From positions 1 to 63,279 of the forward strand of contig CAAGHL010000072.1 in assembly GCA_900769665.1 (NCBI GenBank): a DNA stretch of 63,279 nt. The letters run 5' to 3'. The notes below the pieces were generated by a model. The model had not been told where the DNA came from. It saw only the letters and a program-made list of their open reading frames with translations, and made no database searches. The translations under genes were made by a program, and so were the position numbers. Every line of letters begins with the position of its first letter. Positions within the stretch are counted from its first letter, which is position 1. Positions 1 to 8,592 of this stretch are shown piece by piece. The stretch is from Clostridia bacterium (GTDB taxonomy: Bacteria > Bacillota > Clostridia > Christensenellales > CAG-314).

Positions 1-1
1 A

Positions 2-298
2 TTGGCGAGAGCAATTGTAAAAAATCCTTCGGTGTGCTTGCTTGACGAGCCTTTGAGCAACGTCGACGCACAAAAACGTCCCGAAGTCCGTAAGTTGATT
101 GTCGATACGCTACGTCAGGTGAGATGTACGGTGGTGTACGTTACGCATGATATTTCCGAAGCGTTTGCCATTGCCGATAAGATTTTTGTGTTAGATAGCG
201 GCAAAATCGTTCTGTCGGGCACGCCGAAAGAAGTTGCCATGAGCGAACATCCGTTGATAACATCTGCAAGGAGCGCAAATGAATACGACATTGATTGA
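2..298 (+). CDS. ABC transporter ATP-binding protein, C-terminal part (cut by window edge)
   Basis: This is the C-terminal half of an ABC ATPase whose N-terminus (Walker A, most of the signature) lies left of the window; the first visible codon is TTG for Leu inside the reading frame, not a start. Visible motifs are ARAIV just after the signature, Walker B with catalytic Glu (CLLDEP), the D-loop (SNVDA) and the switch His (YVTHD). The LSGTPKEV segment that follows resembles the MalK/MsmK/UgpC sugar family. Those proteins normally carry about 100 more residues (TOBE domain); here the protein stops about 15 residues after that segment, so the regulatory domain is missing. It overlaps the next gene by 20 bases. 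It could energise the importers further right that have no ATPase, but this is inference. Confidence 0.85.
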   Translation: MARAIVKNPSVCLLDEPLSNVDAQKRPEVRKLIVDTLRQVRCTVVYVTHDISEAFAIADKIFVLDSGKIVLSGTPKEVAMSEHPLITSARSANEYDID

Positions 299-755
299 CT
301 GTACAAAACTTGACAACGTCAAGCGCAAGTTGAAAAATCAGATAATTGTGATAACTGTCGTTGCTGTTGTTATCGTGGCGATTTGTATATGTTTGTGCCT
401 TGTCGCAACTCCGCAAAACTACGTATGGATTGTTACTGTCAACAGCGTTTTGAGTGTGGGTGGCGGTTGGTTTGTAATATACAAATTGCTCGCCGATGTA
501 CTTGTGCTGAACGCGCATGTCAATTTGTTTTCTCGCCTGCTTGCAAAACCATCGACAATGGTTAGCGGTGTTGTGGAAGAAGTGCAACAAGACGTTACCG
601 TACGCAAAAACATTGTTGTCGACGTGCTTACGCTTGTCGGCGACTCGCGCAAATACTATTTTGTAGGCGATTATTGTTTGTCCGAAGGTACATCGGTAGT
701 ATTGTACGTTGTAGACGGCTTTGTTTGTAAAGTCGAGGTGCAAAATGAACAATAA
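279..755 (+). CDS. Small membrane protein of unknown function
   Basis: I do not recognise this 158-residue protein. It has a short basic N-terminus, two hydrophobic segments (about residues 20-45 and 48-72), then a mostly beta-predicted tail of about 80 residues with alternating Val/Tyr, somewhat like the small beta domains of NfeD-type membrane proteins; that likeness is only impressionistic. AGGAG at 268-272 supports the ATG at 279. It begins inside the ATPase gene and overlaps the next gene, so the four genes at the left edge are translationally coupled. It may be an accessory to the transporter encoded here. Confidence 0.7.
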   Translation: MNTTLIDCTKLDNVKRKLKNQIIVITVVAVVIVAICICLCLVATPQNYVWIVTVNSVLSVGGGWFVIYKLLADVLVLNAHVNLFSRLLAKPSTMVSGVVEEVQQDVTVRKNIVVDVLTLVGDSRKYYFVGDYCLSEGTSVVLYVVDGFVCKVEVQNEQ

Positions 756-1302
756 ATTTACTCGTACTTTTGACAAATGGTATGTATATTTTGCGTGGGC
801 TGTCGTTGCGGTTTTTGTGTGGGTGTGGGCGGTTTCGACTGTCGTCGCGCCGACTGAAAAAGAAACCATTTCCGTATTTGTCGGTTGGACCGATAGTGTA
901 AGTGGGATAAAGGATGTCGTTTCGCAATCGGTATCGTCAGTTATCCGCAAGGTGGATGTACAAAACTTACCTGACGAAAACTATCTTGTCACGTATTATG
1001 ACGCTTTCGGGCGCAATGCTTGTGATTTGTGCGTGCTTACGGCGGAGCAAGCGCAACTGATTATCTCTACGTTCGGTAACAATTTTTGTGACCTTTCTTC
1101 CGTCGATGTTGCCGCACCGACATATTTCGAGTCGGACGGAGTGAGTTGCGGCATTGAGCTGTCGCAGGCAAGATTCGGTGACGAAAAAAATGATACGTAT
1201 TACGTTTTTCTGTGCAGAAACTCTATCCACGTAGGCGGATTTAACGAAAAATCGACAGACGAAATTGCAATTGAAGTGTTGAAAGAATTGGTGAAACGAT
1301 GA
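745..1302 (+). CDS. Single-pass membrane protein with extracellular domain, unknown function
   Basis: A 185-residue protein with one N-terminal transmembrane helix rich in Trp and Val (about residues 12-35) and a soluble domain of about 145 residues containing five cysteines, probably outside the cell. The ATG at 745 is preferred to an upstream TTG at 721 because GAGGTG stands just before it and overlap with the previous gene is then only 11 bases. The last codons overlap the next gene in an ATGA arrangement. No family recognised. It may work with the neighbouring 158-residue and DUF624 membrane proteins. Confidence 0.7.
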   Translation: MNNKFTRTFDKWYVYFAWAVVAVFVWVWAVSTVVAPTEKETISVFVGWTDSVSGIKDVVSQSVSSVIRKVDVQNLPDENYLVTYYDAFGRNACDLCVLTAEQAQLIISTFGNNFCDLSSVDVAAPTYFESDGVSCGIELSQARFGDEKNDTYYVFLCRNSIHVGGFNEKSTDEIAIEVLKELVKR

Positions 1303-2132
1303 AACAAAAGGCTGCAAAAACGGACTTTTCCGAACAAAATCTTCCGCATAACAGAAGGGAAGTGCTTTTCGATTGCATAAAACTGTATTGGCAAAAATTG
1401 CTTTTGCTCGGTTTGATACTGCTTGCCTGTGCCGTGCCATTACTTGCTGTGTCAGCCGTGTGCGATACGGTACGTCAAGGACTTTCGCAACAGTTGTCGG
1501 ACGGTGTAATCGACAAAGTTGCATACAACGGACAAGTAGCATGGCTAGGGCTTGTCGAAGCGTTGATCGATATCCCCTGCTACGTAATTGTTTGTGTCGG
1601 ACTATCCGGCACGGTACGTGTTACAAGACAAATGATTTGGGCAGAACCGCTATTTTTCGCCAATGACTTTGCTGACGGAATCAAACAAAATTGGCTCACC
1701 TTTTGTTTGTGCGGATTTATAATAAGTTTGCTTAATGTTTATCTTGCTTTTGCAGAGTCTTCGGGTGGTGGATTTTTTGCTTATTTGCCGCTCGGAGTGG
1801 TGGCAATCGTTGTGTTACCTACGGCACTGTGGATGATGGCTGCTTCATCCGTATACAATATCGGAATTGGCAAAAATACCACAAATTCTTTTGTGCTTTA
1901 CATCAAAACGCCATTTGTCACCTGGCTGTTTGTTGCTTTATTTGCAAGTGTGGCAATGTTCGATTTGATCGGATTTGTTGCGGTACGCTGTATATGCGTT
2001 GCGGTGTTCGTAGTCGTGCTATTGCCTGTATTTACATTGCTGTGGCAACTTGTCTGTTACTCGTATTTTGATAAATTTATCAACAAACAAGCCTATCCCG
2101 AAATAGTCGACAAAGGCATATGGCGGTTGTAA
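1299..2132 (+). CDS. DUF624 (YesL-like) family membrane protein
   Basis: A 277-residue polytopic membrane protein with about five or six hydrophobic helices. Features fitting DUF624/YesL are an N-terminal cytoplasmic stretch, a helix with an LLLLGLILLACAVPLLA type segment, a central FFANDFADGIKQNW loop and an ending with YSYFDKFINKQAYPE. DUF624 proteins are commonly encoded beside sugar ABC transporters of Gram-positive bacteria, but their role is unknown. The start overlaps the preceding stop (ATGA). It ends an operon that begins left of the window; a bidirectional terminator follows. The family call is by overall pattern and is moderately secure. Confidence 0.65.
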   Translation: MKQKAAKTDFSEQNLPHNRREVLFDCIKLYWQKLLLLGLILLACAVPLLAVSAVCDTVRQGLSQQLSDGVIDKVAYNGQVAWLGLVEALIDIPCYVIVCVGLSGTVRVTRQMIWAEPLFFANDFADGIKQNWLTFCLCGFIISLLNVYLAFAESSGGGFFAYLPLGVVAIVVLPTALWMMAASSVYNIGIGKNTTNSFVLYIKTPFVTWLFVALFASVAMFDLIGFVAVRCICVAVFVVVLLPVFTLLWQLVCYSYFDKFINKQAYPEIVDKGIWRL

Positions 2133-2190
2133 ATAAACATGTTTATGTTGTTGAAAAGTTGATACGTATTCAAAAGTTTTGCACAATAGT

Positions 2191-2229
2191 AAAACGCATC
2201 GTAGAGTGTTGTCGCTACGGTGCGTTTTT
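2191..2229. terminator. Bidirectional rho-independent terminator
   Basis: A 10-bp stem (CGCATCGTAG at 2195-2204 with CTACGGTGCG at 2215-2224, one G-U pair) has five T on the plus strand side and four A before it, giving U-tracts in both directions. It lies between the convergent DUF624 and AraC genes. Confidence 0.8.
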
Positions 2230-2270
2230 GGACTGATATGTGATGTCGCCATTCGTCGAGTATGGTCGGT

Positions 2271-3104
2271 TTACTTTCTGTATTGCCCCGGGGTTACGCC
2301 GAATTTGTTTTTGAATACCACGTTGAATTGCGCCAAGTTGGAGTATCCGACTACGTTTGCAATTTCAGTGGTGTTCATATCGGTGTTGTTTAGTAGGTTT
2401 TGCGCATAGAGCAATCTGTTGGAAAGCAAATACTCGTGCGGCGACATGCCGTATCTTGCGTTAAACAACCGATTCAGTTGCACGCGTGAATAGTTTAGCT
2501 TGTGACAAAGGTCTTCTACCGTGTATGTCAAAAACTCTTCCGAAAGTTTCAGCTCGTTCAGCGTTTGTGCCCACACCGGATCATCCTTTGGTTCGTCGTT
2601 TTGCATATTGCTTGCCGCAACCTGTACAAAAAACATGATTTTGGTAAGCAACATATCGTTGGCTTTTTCACATTCGTCCGGCGGTAGCATGTTTAGTATG
2701 TGTAACGTCGTTTCTATTTCCGAGATTGTCTCCGTACTAAGGGTGTAACTGCGGTCGTTTTTGTACAGCCTTTCGAGTACGCTGTCTGAAAGCGGTGCAA
2801 GCATTTGCAACAGGGTTCGTTCCGCTACCGTAAAGTTGATGTATCGTGCCGAGTTTTTCCCACGCGTAGTCAGGTAGTGTACGTCCTTAGTCGTGCAGTA
2901 AAACATTGTACCCGAAGCGTATGTGCGCACTTCGTCATTGACGTGGTTTTCCACAATACCATTGGTCACTACGTAAAACTCCCAGTAGTCCACATGGCTG
3001 TGTAACAGTGTGTAGTCACCGGTGTTTATGCAAAACTGACTTGTTACGTTCCCGTTTGCTTTTTGGTAGGGATTCAGATTTTCGATGAAGTATTTTTTTA
3101 TCAT
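2271..3104 (-). CDS. AraC-family transcriptional regulator (cupin + HTH_18)
   Basis: A 277-residue regulator. The N-terminal half has a cupin-like sugar-sensing fold (LHSHVDYWEFYVVTNG, residues about 30-45). The C-terminal 100 residues carry two helix-turn-helix motifs with the family pattern: SRVQLNRLFNARYGMSPHEYL and the final GYSNLAQFNVVFKNKFGVTPGQYRK (about 250-277). The ATG at 3104 is chosen over an upstream ATG at 3194 because GGAG lies 9 bases before it and a longer start would run into the promoter. The gene is divergent from the GH2-led locus A. Its own promoter and a pair of 21-bp-spaced direct repeats lie in the shared 313-bp gap, so it most likely activates locus A in response to an imported oligosaccharide. 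Confidence 0.92.
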   Translation of the reverse strand: MIKKYFIENLNPYQKANGNVTSQFCINTGDYTLLHSHVDYWEFYVVTNGIVENHVNDEVRTYASGTMFYCTTKDVHYLTTRGKNSARYINFTVAERTLLQMLAPLSDSVLERLYKNDRSYTLSTETISEIETTLHILNMLPPDECEKANDMLLTKIMFFVQVAASNMQNDEPKDDPVWAQTLNELKLSEEFLTYTVEDLCHKLNYSRVQLNRLFNARYGMSPHEYLLSNRLLYAQNLLNNTDMNTTEIANVVGYSNLAQFNVVFKNKFGVTPGQYRK

Positions 3105-3211
3105 GTTTTCTCCGTCGTGAAACTTTTTGCTTGTTTTGAGTGCAGATAGCTGACGATTGGGTGGCAGCCGTTCTTGTTTCGATTGTTGATGCACGAAAGT
3201 CTTACGTAACG

Positions 3212-3240
3212 ATTATGCTACGAAAAACGTATAAAGTCAA
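3212..3240 (-). promoter_or_regulatory. Sigma-A promoter of the AraC gene
   Basis: On the minus strand TTGACT (3235-3240) and CATAAT (3212-3217) are separated by exactly 17 bases, about 110 bases upstream of the AraC start codon. Motifs are seen directly; activity is inferred. Confidence 0.65.
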
Positions 3241-3251
3241 CCAAAAACGCC

Positions 3252-3287
3252 TAAAAATGAAACAAAACCATATAAAAATGAAACAAA
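3252..3287. promoter_or_regulatory. AraC-type operator: two identical 15-bp direct repeats, 21 bp apart
   Basis: TAAAAATGAAACAAA occurs at 3252-3266 and again at 3273-3287, a centre spacing of 21 bp (two helical turns). The right copy ends 6 bp before the -35 element of the plus-strand promoter. This is the geometry expected for an AraC-family activator dimer bound next to RNA polymerase, and the regulator gene is next door. Binding is inferred. Confidence 0.7.
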
Positions 3288-3293
3288 TCAATA

Positions 3294-3322
3294 TTGAATG
3301 AGTCGTTTGCAGATGGTATAAT
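3294..3322 (+). promoter_or_regulatory. Sigma-A promoter of locus A
   Basis: TTGAAT (3294-3299), 17-base spacer, TATAAT (3317-3322), about 95 bases before the beta-mannosidase start. The perfect -10 and near-consensus -35 lie directly beside the direct-repeat operator. Confidence 0.75.
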
Positions 3323-3417
3323 GGTTTTAGACAATCGAGAAGTGTAGATTTTTGCCCGATAAAGTGCGCAAAGTATGCTTGTAGAATGTAACAGTTTTAC
3401 ACGGAGTAAGAGAAAAG

Positions 3418-5877
3418 ATGTATGCTAAATTAAACAATTGGACATTGACTTTTGACAACAAAACAATTTCCGCACAAGTTCCCGGGGATATTACTATAGA
3501 TTTGTATCGTGCGGGATTGGTGAAAAATCCTTACTTCGGGTTGGACTACAAGGACATAGAATGGGTTGCGCGCCGTGACTTTACATACCAAACTACAATT
3601 TACGCAGACAAGAAGTTGCTGAACAATGAATCGGTGACGGTGGTGTTCGACGGCATCGACGTCTTTGCCGACGTGTACCTCAACGGTACGCATTTGGGTG
3701 CGACTAAAAATATGTTTTTGCAGTACCGCTACGAAATACGCCATCTATTGCACGAAGGTAACAATACGTTGACGGTGGAAATGCACAGTACGCTGAATGC
3801 AATGGACAAGATAGACACGACCGGATACTACGCAATTTTTAACGAAAAACGTATGTTCGTGCGCAAGGCTCAATGTCATTTCGGTTGGGACTGGGCACCT
3901 AAAATTTGCGCTTACGGTATTTGGAACGATGTCTACGTGGAGTGCGGCAGTAAGCAAAAAATAAACGACGTATATGTTGTTGCCGATGACAAAGGCAACG
4001 CTGCGTTTTTTGTGGAATTAAACTACAATATCAACAGTACTTACGACACACTCGGAGTAATGGTAAAAGGAAGTTACGAAGAAAAGCTTGACGATAAATT
4101 GCACTTCTATGTATCGGACGAGCCGTTCGGAGAAGCCGTCACGCAAAAAACGGTAGATGTTGTAGGTAAAAAGAATTTTGCATGTTTCGTCGACAAATCC
4201 GCCAAACTTTGGTGGCCTGCGGGGTATGGCGAACAGCCTTTGTACAACTACCGCGTCGAGTTGGAGCGTGACGGGAAAATAATTTCCGTAAAAAGCGGAA
4301 GGTTTGCCTACCGTTCGGTCAATCTTGTCGAGGAGCCGAAAGGGGATGCTCTGTATGGGTACCAACTGCAAATTAACGGCGCCGACGTATTTGTAAAGGG
4401 CAGTAACTGGATCCCAATAGAGTGCTTTACAGGCGTTGTCGATGACGAAAAGTATCGCAAGCTTACAGCCCTTGCCAAGGACGGAAACTTCAACATGTTG
4501 CGCGTGTGGGGTGGAGGCATTTACGAAAAAGACATTTTTTACGACCTATGCGACGAACTGGGGTTGATGGTGTGGCAGGATATGATGCTGGCATGCGCCG
4601 AAATTCCCGAAGACAATGTCGAGTGGGTAAACAATATGCTTGCCGAAGTAGATTACCAAGTCAAGCGTCTACGTAACCACCCGTCGCTCGTGTACTGGTG
4701 CGGAGGCAACGAGAAAACAGGTTGTTACGGTTTGTGTATTACCAAGGGCGAGTTTTTTACCGACGTTACCATGCGCGGGTACGTTACAAATCTTGATCGT
4801 ACACGTCCGTTTGCCAAACAATCTCCTTGTAGTTGGACTGACCTCGGCAACGACGTAAACAGCGGTGAAACGCATCACAACTCCTTTGAACGCGCACTGT
4901 CGGAAGGTATGGACAAGTACCGCAGTCTCATTGCGCAAAGCATTGTTCCGTTTGTTTCCGAAGCGGCATTGATGGGTCCGAACAGTGTGGAAACTACCGC
5001 CAAAATTTATCCGTCGGACAAACTGTGGCCGATGAACGAAATTTGGGACGACCGCTTGATGAAAAATCCGTATAGCCCGTCCCCCATGACATTTGCCGAC
5101 CGCGAATTGTACTACGCCGAAACTTTGTACGGCAAGGTGAAAAATCTTACGGATTTTACATTCAAGGGTATGACTGCCCATGCGGAAGGAATGCGTGCGG
5201 AAGCGGAGTTTACTCGCAGCAATAAGGGCGTATCTGCGGGATTTATGAATTGGATGTACAGCGACATTTGGCCGCAAGGTACTTGGGCAACGGTAGATTA
5301 CTACTGTGAGCCCAAGCAAGTGTACTATCAAATGAAGCGTAGTTACCAAACAGTACTTGTGACATTTACGCAAAATGCGGCAGGACAAACGGAACTTGTC
5401 ATAGTCAATGACGGGCTTAATTCGGTGGACGTTGACATTACATACGGCGTACGTACGTTGAGCGGAAAAACGTTGAGTTCAAAAACGGCAAATGTAAGCA
5501 AATTGTGCAACCGTATGCAGAAATTCGTTGTCAATTTGACTTGTATGGCAAACGAATACCTGTATGCGGACTACGTAATCGACGGGCAAAATTACACAAA
5601 CGTTTATTCGCCGAGTATGTGGAGCGGTTACTCGTTTGACAGCGATTACACGGTTGCAACGCAGCAATTCGACGACACACATGCGTCGATATCGATAACC
5701 GCAAAAAAATTTGCAAAAGGCGTGTTTGTACATTTTGTAGACAACTACAAGTACCGCTACGACGACAACTATGTAGATGTACAAGCGGGTGAAACCAAGG
5801 TAATAAATGTGACAAGCGACGAGCCGTTTGACGTAAACGACGTGATAGTAGACGATTTTGCAAAAGCCATCAAATAG
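3418..5877 (+). CDS. Beta-mannosidase, glycoside hydrolase family 2
   Basis: An 819-residue GH2 enzyme expected to remove terminal beta-D-mannose from oligosaccharides in the cytoplasm (no signal peptide). The sequence shows the GH2 sugar-binding jelly roll (about 1-170, with FDGIDVFADVYLNGTHLG), the immunoglobulin-like domain (about 180-290) and the TIM barrel (about 300-620). The barrel has the mannosidase-type signature LRVWGGGIYEKDIFYDLCDE, the acid/base Glu432 in WCGGNEK and a probable nucleophile Glu515 in FVSEAALMG. Length is close to the usual 820-890 of family beta-mannosidases. It is the first gene of locus A under the AraC-linked promoter, 34 bp before the solute-binding protein. 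GGAG at 3403 supports the start. Confidence 0.9.
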   Translation: MYAKLNNWTLTFDNKTISAQVPGDITIDLYRAGLVKNPYFGLDYKDIEWVARRDFTYQTTIYADKKLLNNESVTVVFDGIDVFADVYLNGTHLGATKNMFLQYRYEIRHLLHEGNNTLTVEMHSTLNAMDKIDTTGYYAIFNEKRMFVRKAQCHFGWDWAPKICAYGIWNDVYVECGSKQKINDVYVVADDKGNAAFFVELNYNINSTYDTLGVMVKGSYEEKLDDKLHFYVSDEPFGEAVTQKTVDVVGKKNFACFVDKSAKLWWPAGYGEQPLYNYRVELERDGKIISVKSGRFAYRSVNLVEEPKGDALYGYQLQINGADVFVKGSNWIPIECFTGVVDDEKYRKLTALAKDGNFNMLRVWGGGIYEKDIFYDLCDELGLMVWQDMMLACAEIPEDNVEWVNNMLAEVDYQVKRLRNHPSLVYWCGGNEKTGCYGLCITKGEFFTDVTMRGYVTNLDRTRPFAKQSPCSWTDLGNDVNSGETHHNSFERALSEGMDKYRSLIAQSIVPFVSEAALMGPNSVETTAKIYPSDKLWPMNEIWDDRLMKNPYSPSPMTFADRELYYAETLYGKVKNLTDFTFKGMTAHAEGMRAEAEFTRSNKGVSAGFMNWMYSDIWPQGTWATVDYYCEPKQVYYQMKRSYQTVLVTFTQNAAGQTELVIVNDGLNSVDVDITYGVRTLSGKTLSSKTANVSKLCNRMQKFVVNLTCMANEYLYADYVIDGQNYTNVYSPSMWSGYSFDSDYTVATQQFDDTHASISITAKKFAKGVFVHFVDNYKYRYDDNYVDVQAGETKVINVTSDEPFDVNDVIVDDFAKAIK

Positions 5878-5911
5878 GCAAAAACAACATTTCTTCTTAC
5901 GGAGGTGTAAC

Positions 5912-7567
5912 ATGAAAACAAAGAGAATAGCGTTTATCCTGCTTGCCGTATTACTGTTTGCCGCATTGACGACGGTGTTTGTCGCATGCGACGGCGGTAG
6001 CGGAAATAAGGAATTGGACGACGCGATAAAGAGCGGCAAATTGATACTTAACGTAGCTACGTACGACGGCGGTATCGGCACAGATTGGATCAAACAATCC
6101 AAAACCGAGTTTGAAAACATGTACGCCAACACCAAATTCGGTGACAAAACGGGCGTGTACGTCAACACCGTAGGCAACAAACAAATGGGCGGCAACACAA
6201 TCGAAAACGATTCGTTGAAGTACGACGTGTACTTTACCGAAATGGTCAACTACTACTCGTTTGTCAACAAGGGCAAACTTGCCGACATTACGGATATCGT
6301 CAAGGGTGCGTATCCGACGGAGTTCGGAGCGGCAGCCGACGAAGGTACAATCGAAAGCAAACTTCAACCGTCTTGGCAACAATACCTTACCGCAAAGGAC
6401 GGGAAGTACTACGGTATTCCTTTTTACGACGGACTTTACGGCATTTTTTACGACGTTGACCTGTTTGAAGAAAATAATTGGTATTTCAACAAAGCGGGCG
6501 TGTTTGGCGGCGCAGGAGAAAAAAGTTTGGGACTCGACGGTATCCCCGATACGGATGACGACGGGTTGCCCATGACATATGCCCAGTTTAACGAAATGTT
6601 GTACGGTATAGTCAGCGCAGGCACAGTTCCCTTCTCCTATGCGGGCGGAGTGGAGTACGTTCAACGTATGCTTGCCAACTTGTGGTCCAACTACGAAGGA
6701 CTTGACCAGATGCTGCTCAACAACACATTCAGCGGTACGGCAAACAACATTGTTACGTCTTTTGACGGCGACGGCAATCCCGTTACCGAAACGACCGCAA
6801 TCAACGGTACAAACGGTTACTTGTTGCAAAAGCAAGTCGGCAAATACTACGCTTTGGACTTTTTGCAACACGTAATGTTGGGGAGCACCGACAATTACAG
6901 CGGAAGCATTGTCAACGGCAATGGTTTTCGTCAGGCACAGACAAACTTTGTTACCGGCAAGTACAAAAACGGTTCCACGGTATACGCCATGCTTGTCGAC
7001 GGCGTGTGGTGGGAAAACGAAGCAACGACGGATTTCGACCTTGTCGCAAAGCGCAATCCCGACCAAACCAAGGCTACTCGTAAATTCGGCTTTATGCCCG
7101 TACCCAAAGCGACCGCCGACCAAACCTACACCAAGCAAACGCTTGTGTCGCAAAACAACAGCTATTGTTTTGTCAATGCCAACAGCGAACACATGGACGT
7201 TGCCAAGCTCTTCCTGCAATTTGTGCATACCGACAAACAACTTGCCAACTTTACGATAGGTACTTCCGTAACGCGCTCGCTCAACTACACAATGGACGAA
7301 ACGCAACTTGCCAAATGTTCCTACTACGGACAAAGCATCTACCGTATGAAGAAGAATGCCGATATTTACTACCCCGTATCTTCGGTTGAGTTTGTAATCA
7401 ACAACATCGGTTACTTCGATTTTGAAACAAGTTGGTGCTGGATGAGCAAAAACGGTACTACACAAAGCACGGAAGTGCTGTCTCGCTTTGCCAACGGCGA
7501 AACGGCGCAACAATACTTCAACGGCTTGTCCACTTACTTCAGTGCAAACGGCTGGAAAGGAAAGTAA
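5912..7567 (+). CDS. Sugar ABC transporter solute-binding lipoprotein (locus A)
   Basis: A 551-residue extracellular solute-binding protein of family 1. A lipoprotein signal ends in VAC with Cys26 as the lipidation site. The mature part carries the usual alternation of alpha/beta segments, the typical GKYYGIPFYDGLYGIFYDVD hinge region, and an acidic DTDDDG loop (about 210-216) that may bind calcium. GGAGGT at 5901-5906 fixes the ATG at 5912. It is followed by a 9-bp intercistronic hairpin and two permeases. The protein is clearly related to the locus B protein at 46059, including the shared KSLG-DG-P-DDG-P block and the WWENEA motif. The ligand is presumably an oligosaccharide that the beta-mannosidase and the downstream exo-glycosidases can attack. 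Confidence 0.9.
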   Translation: MKTKRIAFILLAVLLFAALTTVFVACDGGSGNKELDDAIKSGKLILNVATYDGGIGTDWIKQSKTEFENMYANTKFGDKTGVYVNTVGNKQMGGNTIENDSLKYDVYFTEMVNYYSFVNKGKLADITDIVKGAYPTEFGAAADEGTIESKLQPSWQQYLTAKDGKYYGIPFYDGLYGIFYDVDLFEENNWYFNKAGVFGGAGEKSLGLDGIPDTDDDGLPMTYAQFNEMLYGIVSAGTVPFSYAGGVEYVQRMLANLWSNYEGLDQMLLNNTFSGTANNIVTSFDGDGNPVTETTAINGTNGYLLQKQVGKYYALDFLQHVMLGSTDNYSGSIVNGNGFRQAQTNFVTGKYKNGSTVYAMLVDGVWWENEATTDFDLVAKRNPDQTKATRKFGFMPVPKATADQTYTKQTLVSQNNSYCFVNANSEHMDVAKLFLQFVHTDKQLANFTIGTSVTRSLNYTMDETQLAKCSYYGQSIYRMKKNADIYYPVSSVEFVINNIGYFDFETSWCWMSKNGTTQSTEVLSRFANGETAQQYFNGLSTYFSANGWKGK

Positions 7568-7586
7568 ACAAAGATCAGCGCATCGA

Positions 7587-7615
7587 TGCCGACAAGGTGA
7601 TTGTAATTGTCGGCA
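7587..7615 (+). other. Intercistronic hairpin after the solute-binding protein
   Basis: TGCCGACAA (7587-7595) pairs perfectly with TTGTCGGCA (7607-7615) around an 11-base loop. No U-tract follows. Such stems behind binding-protein genes usually raise the level of the upstream message relative to the permeases; that role is inferred. Confidence 0.6.
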
Positions 7616-7676
7616 GAGGTAACGGCTTTGCGCATTGTACGGCGTAATGCAAACACAACAAAGGAAGCGTATAGAT

Positions 7677-8588
7677 ATGACTTCTAAAAAGAAAAAATCC
7701 AAACGGAACAGAAGCGAAAAATTGTTCTTTTGGCTGCTGGTAGCATTGCCGCTGTTGCAATTTGCGGTGTTCTACATCGGCGTCAATTTCAACAGCATTC
7801 TGCTTGCGTTCAAAAGTTACAACGCCACCGACGGTACGCAAACGTGGGTGTGGTTTGACAACTTTGTTTCCGTTTGGAAGGAACTTGCGGACGGCACGTT
7901 GCTTGTAAGGCTAGCCAATTCGGTGCTGGTGTGGCTACTCACAACGGTGCTCGGCACAGTGATAGCGGTAGTGTTTAGTTACTACATTTTCAAAAAACGC
8001 TTTGCGCACAAAACCTTTAAGTTTATGTTGTTTTTGCCTACGGTATTGCCTGCCGTATTGCTGACAACGGTGTTTGTGTTTTTTGCACAAGTAGCTTGGC
8101 CGCCTATTGCCAAACTGTTTACCGGTGAGGAAAGCGCATTGTTGTACAGCGACGCTACTCGTATGCCGGCGGTAATGTTGTACACGTTGTTTATCGGGCT
8201 TGGAACGCAAGTGCTATTGTATAGCGGCTCGATGGAGCAAATAGATCCGTCCATGTTGGAGGCGGCAAAGATAGACGGCGCTCCGCCGATAGTGGAGTTT
8301 ACTAAAATAGTCGTACCGCAAATACTCGGTACTATTTCAACATTTCTTATTGCAGGTATCGCAACGATATTTACCAATCAGGCGCACATCTACGAGTTTT
8401 ACGGCGTTGGCGTCAGTGACGCTCGGTTTACCACAATCGGTTACTACTTGTTCCGTTTGGTAAATATACCCAATCTCGGCAACTACTATTACCCCTATGC
8501 CGCCGCACTCGGATTATGCTGTACGCTTGTGGCATTGCCTTTGACTTTGCTTGCAAAGAAAGGTCTTGACAAATTGGCAGGGGAGTAG
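7677..8588 (+). CDS. Sugar ABC transporter permease, MalF type (locus A)
   Basis: A 303-residue inner-membrane permease with six hydrophobic helices. Its cytoplasmic EAA loop, which contacts the ATPase, is EAAKIDGAPPIVEFTKIVVP. The ATG at 7677 is chosen because AAGGAAG lies 9 bases before it; an earlier in-frame ATG at 7647 has no ribosome binding site. It pairs with the MalG-type permease that follows after 4 bases and is paralogous to the permease at 47735. No ATPase gene is in the operon. Confidence 0.92.
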   Translation: MTSKKKKSKRNRSEKLFFWLLVALPLLQFAVFYIGVNFNSILLAFKSYNATDGTQTWVWFDNFVSVWKELADGTLLVRLANSVLVWLLTTVLGTVIAVVFSYYIFKKRFAHKTFKFMLFLPTVLPAVLLTTVFVFFAQVAWPPIAKLFTGEESALLYSDATRMPAVMLYTLFIGLGTQVLLYSGSMEQIDPSMLEAAKIDGAPPIVEFTKIVVPQILGTISTFLIAGIATIFTNQAHIYEFYGVGVSDARFTTIGYYLFRLVNIPNLGNYYYPYAAALGLCCTLVALPLTLLAKKGLDKLAGE

Positions 8589-8592
8589 GTTT

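Noticed and set aside
5951..7702. 583-residue minus-strand open frame opposite the solute-binding protein gene, and similar long ones (31637-33106, 40828-42450)
   Set aside because: They are antisense to well-supported genes with recognisable domains, have no ribosome binding sites and show no family motifs; long antisense frames arise from the codon pattern of the real genes.
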